From: Antedon mediterranea
Lineage: Eukaryota; Echinodermata; Crinoidea; Comatulida; Antedonidae
NCBI RefSeq assembly: GCF_964355755.1
Contig: NC_092674.1
Coordinates: forward strand, 18,552,501-18,616,500
Direction of reading: 5' to 3'
DNA length: 64,000 nucleotides
Positions 1-64,000 of the stretch are shown here, piece by piece. Under the pieces are notes generated by a model, which was given only the letters and a program-made list of their open reading frames with translations, was not told where the DNA came from and did not search any database. The number at the start of each line of letters is the position of its first letter. Position 1 is the first letter of the stretch. Position numbers and translations under genes: made by a program.

Positions 1-394
1 GGACAAAATAAAGGTATTATAAAATAATATGAAAAGAACTTATGACAGAAACAAATTGAGTAACGCTATTGAAAAACTTTCTTGCCTATAATATAAATCA
101 TTTAACTGACTATTTACGATCCAGTTTGTTAAAATTAAAAAATACTATGTTATCTCTGATTGACAACTAAAACTATCGACTTTCTCATAGGATATTACTA
201 AATTGTCATCAACAATTGATCTAAACCAATCGAAAATAAAAAGAACCTGCCTTTTTCATTTATAAATGAGTTACATGTATTGTGTTTATGTCATTTTAAC
301 TAATTTGCTAGGCCTATGCTTATTGCTTGCTCATCCTGGCAAGATTGTACTTGATGACATGCCGAAGAAATATTATTATTAATACAAAAAAACA

Positions 395-541
395 CTACGT
401 TTTGGAGGCATCGATGAAAAACCCAACGAAAATACAACATTAAAACTAAAGGAAATAATAGAAAAGGAACTACATCTGCCGGACATCGTCATCCAGATAG
501 AAAATTCTCATCGTACAGGTAAGAAAAGCACTGATAAGGCA
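395..541 (+). pseudogene. LINE ORF1-like fragment
   Basis: A 49-codon open stretch without its own start. It has the pattern of a non-LTR retrotransposon ORF1 RNA-binding protein: LRFGGIDEKPNENTT, a helical LKEIIEKEL, then IENSHRTGKKS, resembling the ERAHRxGK motif of that family. Stops flank it, so it is a relic. Family assignment is by pattern only. Confidence 0.5.
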
Positions 542-1539
542 TGTATTTGTAGACAAAAATTACAATATTAAAATAACTTACAATTCAATAACACCATAAG
601 GCCCGAGAATGCTTACTTTGATCAATATATTGTTGTGTCATACCTGTACCGATAGTTAAGTTAATACTAAACAACAAATAATTGTTATTTATCTGTTGCT
701 GGTATCAGTGTGAGCAAATAAAAAACGTACCTGCAAATATTTTATGAAAATTCAAATTACAAATTCACTCATGATAACAATTGAACTACTACAATTATGA
801 ATATTTTATCCTTTATTAACTTTTATGCGCTGTATTTATTTTTACAAATGATGCTTCTTCCTCGGGAGGTATTTTAAGGCCTAAGTCTAAGGCCTATGGT
901 TTAATGGTAGGCCTATCCGACTGTTTTTTGTTTTCTGACGTCTTATTCTTAAACCTAACTAGTTCGAATTATACGAATTGAGAAAGATGTTAGCTTCATC
1001 TTCCTGTAACATAGTTTCATGTTCCTGTAACATATCTTAGGTAATGAAATAAGTACGTTTTATTTCTATTACAGCAATCGGCTGGATTCGGAAAGATTCG
1101 AGGATTTTTTTTACATTTAAGTATATCTTTTTTTTTAAATCCAGCAGTTGGAAATTCTGAGATACCTCCAATATCTTCTACGTGAATTCTTTGATATATA
1201 ATTCGTGCCATAGAAAAGTTCGACATTAAGACAGAATAATGTCATGGTGTCACATTGCGCTCCCATATTTGGTTTAGTTATTTTAGTTTTCTGTAGACAT
1301 CAACGTAATAATGTATTGCTATCTCAGGATATAGTTTATTATTTTTTATTGGTGACACAAATTCTGGTGGCATAATTATTTCCAAGGATTACTACAAGAA
1401 ATATAATAACGTTTTATTGATCCCTAAGAGAAATATATATTTTGCTATTTATTGTATAATGACTATTTTTTTTAATTGAAAAGTTTATCTGTGTGTTGAG
1501 CAAGTAATATTTACTGACACGGTACGTTCTACTGGCCTT

Positions 1540-1962
1540 CTATCAATAAATTATGGTTGTAGTATTTGGTGTAATGCAAGTAAAACGGATATCGATAGGA
1601 GGCCTACTTTGGAACACAATAGACAAATAAAATAGTAGCTCCCAAGACTCCTCTTCATGTTTCTAAAATTAGTAGATAAGCTTTTTTGTCATGCAATGCA
1701 GCAATGTTGGTATGACATTGAGGGAAGGTATGATCTGGGTTACCAATTTTATAAGACCTATATTGAATTGTTTAATAAACATGTGTGTGAAGGAAAGCAA
1801 AATCTTCACTTACTCAATCCAATTTCTGTTTTTCATAAGATGATAAGATTTACTAAGAAATGTAAGAAAACTCAATATTCCTTTGTCAGAATTAGAAAAT
1901 CTCAATTTTGTGTTACCTACAATGGACCTAAATTATGGAATAACTTGTATGTGTATCAGTTT
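1540..1962 (+). pseudogene. LINE reverse transcriptase C-terminal relic
   Basis: Two pieces of a non-LTR retrotransposon polymerase in different frames. Codons from 1540 read INYGCSIWCNASKT, like the LxYGxxIWGNA block after the RT fingers and palm. The stretch 1657-1962 ends KSQFCVTYNGPKLWNNL, like the conserved C-terminal GPxLWNSLP block. Intervening stops and frame changes show it is dead. Confidence 0.6.
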
Positions 1963-2025
1963 TTATTCGTTTAAATCTTATTGACATTCACTAATTTGAT
2001 CATGATACTGTTATTTTTTTGTCTA

Positions 2026-2092
2026 AACAGTTCGAATTTTCCATTTAACTAATCTTTTTAAAAGATTAGTTAAATGGAAAATTCGAACTGTT
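2026..2092. repeat. Perfect 33-bp inverted repeat with 1-nt centre
   Basis: Arms 2026-2058 and 2060-2092 are exact reverse complements around base 2059. The left arm begins AACAGTTCGAATTTTCCATT. No transposon termini or target duplication are evident. Confidence 0.9.
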
Positions 2093-4615
2093 AGTAGATC
2101 AACCGTATGATATTGATGTTGATTTGCTTTTGATTATTATGTTTATTTAGGAATCTTATGAATAAGTAGTATTTTTACTTCTAATTGGATTCCTAAAAAA
2201 AGTAGTCAGTATTATTTACATTTATCGTTTAATTTACGATTTTATTTACACTTTCTGTTTTGATGATAATGACTTTCTTTTTTGAATAAATGTTGAATTT
2301 AATTGTGGGAGATTAGGCAATGGTATGATTGGTGGTGGTATGTAGCTTATATTAATACAGCTTAAGGCCATAGGCCTACTAATGTAGTAGTAGGATACAG
2401 CACATCCATAAATGACCGTCGTCATCGTCAAACTTTTCCATTTGAACGAATATTATAATATGGATCTCCAAAATAACTTCACATTAAAATGTGATTTCAT
2501 TTAATCTAAGCGTTGCAAAGATATATATGACCATTTTGTTTTCAATGGGTCAAAATATTCAAATTGAGGTCAGAGGTCAAAGATGAATTTTAGAAATTTG
2601 ACAACATGGGTTTACGGATTCCAGCAAGCTTCAAATATTCATAAAAAACACAATTTTTACACTGTACTTTCCCCATGATTTGCACACGAAGGCACTTTTT
2701 TGACATAGGGAATGTGGTTCTAGAAATGTATTGCCTAATATAGTAGGCCTACCACCACCATCCCCACTTCCTTTTCCAACCAAATATTATTACTTTCTTT
2801 TTTACAATTAAATAATCCATTATTCTATATGCACGCCCCCGCACAGAGCAGCATGCTAGCTCATCACATTAACATAATTCAAATTGCACACACCATCACA
2901 CCACATCGGCGACGTGTGCCAGCGGTGCGGATTTTAGATACATAAATTAAACAGGTCACGTTCCGATCATTCCATTATTGTCAATTCATTTCACATTATT
3001 TTATATCGTTGTTTTTATTTAAATCTTCAGTTATGTTTTTTATTGTTTTGTGTAGAAATTATTTTCTATTATGCTATTTAGCATAATTAAATTAGTATAC
3101 ATTATTGTCATTTCGTGAGGAAAAGGCCTACCTATTTGCGAATGGTCTAGTCCGACGACGACAAAAAATGACAGTTGTTGTTTTCATTTGATCTTTCTTT
3201 ACATCAATTCATAAAGGCGAATTTTAAGCTAATGTAAAATGGTATGTAATTCAAAAAAGGTAAGAAATTTAAACATACAACTTCATTGATATTATCATTC
3301 ATTCTTTTCAATGTGATCTGATAATAGAAACAAACATTTTATATGATATGAACATCCTGGTGGTGTGTGGATTCATTATTGCCATCCATGTTCATCATTC
3401 ATAAAGAGATGTGGGAGATGAGGCAACACAATGCCATCATCAATTCATCCGGTTAGTGGTGGTCGTGTATTAGGTCGGCTAGGCTAATAATATGATAGTA
3501 TACGTCTAGTCTACATATACAGTAGTAGTAGTAGGATGCATCACATTAGCTATATATCACTAAACATTTTCTTTAATAAATCTTGTATGCGAAAGTTATT
3601 AAAATTCAGAGTATTAACAAATATATCCACAAAACTTTTTTATTTTGTTTAGTCAGCAAAGCATGCATAATGAATTTAAAATACTAGTACATTGTTATTA
3701 ATAAGATGTAGTTATGGGATGATGTTTCGTTCCAAAATCAATTAATAAAACTTTATAATGTACTAGCGTATGCGCACACAGTTGTTCTATGCCGCAAGTA
3801 CTTATGTACGCTGCCTGTACACATCGATATTTCAAATATGCAATTACATTTTTAAAATATAAAAAAGCGTTGAACGTATTTTGTTGCTCCTGTGTACTTT
3901 ACATGCATTAATGGCTCACAATTTTGACACAATTTGATCTGCATATCACATGACTTCAATCCAATGTCCTAACTCTTTATATAAGAGCTCTAGGTTGTGT
4001 TTAAAACAGCTGCCCTCTATAAGTACAGTAGGCCAAACTATATATACTAATTACTATGCTATACAGTACTATAAATGATGTCAGCCATAGGTTACACATA
4101 CACACACACGCATTTAACATCTCGTACCACATTTTCCCCAAGATTTTAATATTTGTTTGCTCAATCAATTATCCTTTTTAAAAATTACAAATTAATATTT
4201 TAATTTTGATGACGTCATAATAGTGTTAACGGTTCCCATAATCCCACCTATGCTACACTGTATGTAGTTATTATACCACTTTACTATGTATTGTGTATAC
4301 TATGACACAAAATAGACAGAATTCAACATTAAAAAATAGTATTTTCTTCAGGTCATAATGGAATAATCTTTTATTTTTAATAATTTAATTTATTCTGTTG
4401 ATGATAAGAATGATTGATAAAGAATATTTGATTTGAAACGATACTCAAAAGTTTTGAAAATGTATGAATCTGAAAAAATGTGTTTAAAGGGCTTTTTAAA
4501 ATGGTTGAATTAGCTAGTTCCCAATTTTTTTAGGAAATGGCATAAAACCAGTTTGATGTTTAAAATTTCAAACTGGTTTATGCAACCAGTTTAAAGTTTT
4601 ATTTTTCATGCCTTA

Positions 4616-4805
4616 AGGCCAATTTACACAGACGAGCGATAACGGTAATAAAAATATAGAATCTATGTTATTCCTTATGACCATTTACACACAATACAGA
4701 GCGGACGGACGGTTTCCGCTCAGGATAGATACAGATTCTATACTATGTGGGACAAGCTATGCGGTTTTCTGCTTACCGTTACCGCTCGTCTGTGTAAATT
4801 GGCCT
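4616..4805. mobile_element. 190-bp MITE with TTA target duplication
   Basis: Inverted termini start AGGCCAATTTACACAGACGA and continue for about 30 bp. The element is flanked by TTA at 4613-4615 and 4806-4808. A 3-bp TTA/TWA duplication is typical of PIF/Harbinger-class elements. There is no coding capacity. Confidence 0.75.
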
Positions 4806-4994
4806 TTAGGCTCCTTTTACCACCCCTTCAGCATGCTTTATGAACCCAGTTTAGATGCTCATTACATTTACCTGGCCATGCACACAATAAACTCACATTG
4901 CTTGTTGATTCTGGTCCCTTCATTTCTGTTGATGTTTTCTAATGCTACTGTAGCAAAATACTTATTTTAAATCTATATTATTCTATAATTTCAG

Positions 4995-5150
4995 GTTTAA
5001 ATTGAATACTGTAAATATTTGACTGAGAGGTCCAGTATCTTTCATAGAAATCTGCTCTATTGATAAGGATTCAATGTGGTACTAAGTAGAGATTCTGTGC
5101 CAAGTTCATTTTCGTAGCTCATTCAACAACTTACAACAAAACATAAAAAA
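4995..5150 (+). other. NALCN: Possible 5' untranslated exon part of NALCN
   Basis: A TTTCAG acceptor-like site ends at 4994, and the stretch from there to the ATG at 5151 has no other obvious job. The ATG has A at -3 and G at +4, a good initiation context. An upstream non-coding exon is therefore possible, but transcription could equally start inside this stretch. I see no TATA box or other core promoter element that I would defend. Confidence 0.35.
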
Positions 5151-62428
<57,278 letters not shown>

Positions 62429-62448
62429 TGATTTAACTTTGTGTCAGC

Positions 62449-62972
62449 TGTCACGAACTCCTCTCACGTATGTTTCCGAGCGGTTGAAAATACTTTAGGA
62501 ACTCCCTTGTGACATAAAAGTATACACACAAAATCCACAAAGTTGTAAAATAACTCAAAACAAAGCTTTAATTTCAATCAACTTCAACTTTTAACAATCC
62601 AGTAAGCACTTTAAACAACAGCTTCACAATAACTTTACAATATAACATCCAACCTCTAATCCAACCTCTAATCCAACCTCTAATCCAACCTCTAATCCAA
62701 CAACCTTCTTCAAAATAAATGCTTCAATCAAAATCCTTCTCCCCCTTACAATTGTCATACTTCCCCTTATATACAATATGTTCATAACCTTCTAGATCAT
62801 TCCTTATACTTCTCATTATTACATGATTACAGTTTCTATTAATAGGACTTCTGGAATGTTCTTGATTGTTCTTATTAATTATACATGGTTTCTTAAATCA
62901 AAACATCTAATTCTAGAATGTTCATGTAAATACTATGTTACTCTATATGTTAGGGAATGGTAATTTATTACA
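62449..62972 (-). mobile_element. 3' LTR of a Gypsy-like element
   Basis: On the minus strand it begins TGTAATAAATTACC right after a purine tract (AGAAAGAGGGGGGAG) and ends TTCGTGACA, giving TG...CA ends and a length of 524 bp. Its last 94 bp are identical to the sequence from 63907 to the end of the window. A four-fold CCAACCTCTAAT repeat lies at 62650-62700. The element sits antisense in the NALCN intron after exon 26. Confidence 0.85.
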
Positions 62973-63045
62973 CTCCCCCCTCTTTCTGAGCTCAAAACTC
63001 TTTCTTGGAGTTTTGAGGGGCAAGTATACACGGACGTGGCAAAAT

Positions 63046-63546
63046 TTAACTCACTCCTAGTCTATAAAACTTAAATACGCCATAATAACATAGAACATAA
63101 TTATTAATGAAAACTAATAATGAACCAACAATATTCATGTAAATTTGTCGGAATGGTTCACTAACAATTACTGACATAGGAATCATAAAATCCTTAAATT
63201 TAGTTTTATACTTTGAGGCTTTACAATACTCTGTCAACGAAATATCATGTGAACATTTCAAAACACTATTACTGCAATGATATAAAACCAGTAATTTCTC
63301 TATGGGTTCTGTCTGGTGTTTAGTAAAAACATGCCTAAATAAAATTCCGTCCTTACAGACCGTCATATCTTCCCGACATAAACCTTCTTTCCTTTCAATA
63401 TCTTCCCGATGTAAACGTTCTTGGTTATCCATCATCTGCTGCATCAGAAGACTCTGTTGTTGTATTTGTTGCTTCATTAACAACACTAAAAAGTCTGTAC
63501 TGCTGTACACTTTACCGGATATTGTTGTTGATTGTTTATCAGCCAT
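63046..63546 (-). CDS. Gag-integrase fusion ORF of an internally deleted LTR element
   Basis: 166 codons starting with MADKQSTTISGKVYSS. Residues about 20-60 form a glutamine-rich helix (LLMKQQIQQQSLLMQQMMDN) followed by ERLHREDIERKE, the look of a Gypsy gag N-terminus. From about residue 66 the sequence changes to an integrase-like region: DGILFRHVF, then VLKCSHDISL, then PFRQIYMNIVGSL, resembling the zinc-binding and following segments of a retroelement integrase. Protease, reverse transcriptase and RNase H are absent. The frame is open across the junction, so the fusion could be translated, but no function is implied. The element must rely on others to move, if it still moves. Confidence 0.65.
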   Translation of the reverse strand: MADKQSTTISGKVYSSTDFLVLLMKQQIQQQSLLMQQMMDNQERLHREDIERKEGLCREDMTVCKDGILFRHVFTKHQTEPIEKLLVLYHCSNSVLKCSHDISLTEYCKASKYKTKFKDFMIPMSVIVSEPFRQIYMNIVGSLLVFINNYVLCYYGVFKFYRLGVS

Positions 63547-63884
63547 ATTTTAAATCTGGATGAGGGTCTTGTTACTAGTTAATCGTAGTTACCGAGACGT
63601 TCACAAGTCTACTGTTCCAAATAAATAATGTACTGTTCTTAAAACAATGTTTGTGTACTTACGATTAAACAAAACGTAGCACCGCGGCTTCCGTAAAATA
63701 TCACAGTATCGTAAGTACCGCTTTCACAAAATATCAATAAAGTACAGTTGATCCTAAAACAGCCACCAATCTATGGCAAAATACAGTAGATCAAACTGCT
63801 ACACCACAAAATATCACAACCGTAGATAAATACACAGTTAAGTCGAACAGTAGATCGAAATAACCGCTGCCACCAAATTAGGCT

Positions 63885-63906
63885 GAACACCGCTGCCACC
63901 AAATTA
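63885..63906 (-). other. Putative primer-binding site
   Basis: Directly inside the 5' LTR (minus strand) is TAATTTGGTGGCAGCGG. TGGTGGCAGCGG is a form often seen at Gypsy primer-binding sites. The complementary tRNA was not identified. The motif TTTGGTGGCAGCGG is repeated about 28 bp further in. Confidence 0.55.
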
Positions 63907-64000
63907 TGTCACGAACTCCTCTCACGTATGTTTCCGAGCGGTTGAAAATACTTTAGGAACTCCCTTGTGACATAAAAGTATACACACAAAATCCACAAAG
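63907..64000 (-). mobile_element. 5' LTR of the Gypsy-like element (cut by window edge)
   Basis: The last 94 bp of the window are identical to 62449-62542, the end of the other LTR. The rest of this LTR and the target duplication lie outside. The lack of differences between the two LTR ends points to a recent insertion. Confidence 0.85.

Overview
This is a eukaryotic, AT-rich window with an intron-rich gene. It carries the 5' two thirds of a single plus-strand gene, the sodium leak channel NALCN (invertebrate names na/NCA), from its start codon at 5151 to the domain III-IV linker at 62393. The gene runs off the right edge of the window. I could place 26 consecutive coding exons plus one alternative exon, all with GT-AG boundaries and compatible phases, adding up to about 1170 residues. 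Dispersed fold-back elements and the very frequent string AGGCCTA (and its variants) in non-coding DNA suggest an echinoderm or another non-chordate deuterostome. The alternative pore exons fit that placement, but the species cannot be fixed from the sequence.

Layout. 1-5150: upstream flank with LINE relics, a perfect 67-bp palindrome and a small MITE. 5151-13487: exons 1-8 (domain I, the I-II linker and IIS1), with introns holding TTA-flanked MITEs and two fold-back elements. 13488-21464: an 8-kb intron packed with transposon debris (MITE, a TC...CTAG element split by a LINE, a LINE reverse-transcriptase relic and a Gypsy gag-protease relic). 21465-24992: exons 9-11 and two 138-nt alternative exons, 12a and 12b, for the domain II pore. 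24993-33804: a 5.7-kb intron with two elements, then exons 13-18 (end of IIS6 and the II-III linker). 33805-50167: a 16-kb intron dominated by a head-to-tail array of Helitron-like units and a cluster of micro-hairpins. 50168-62393: exons 19-26 (domain III), interrupted by four minisatellites. 62394-64000: start of the next intron, with a recent antisense LTR retrotransposon that is internally deleted.

Main biological point. Exons 12a and 12b have the same length and phase and encode alternative domain II pore loops with E or K at residue 554. Domain III carries E where vertebrates have K. The three pore domains visible here therefore read E-E-E or E-K-E, so one gene could make a calcium-channel-like or a sodium-channel-like pore by splicing, if domain IV has the usual E. 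Alternative NALCN filters of this sort are known from invertebrates. The least expected observation is that a minisatellite of roughly 48 copies in intron 23 appears to have grown from the exon 23/intron 23 splice junction itself.
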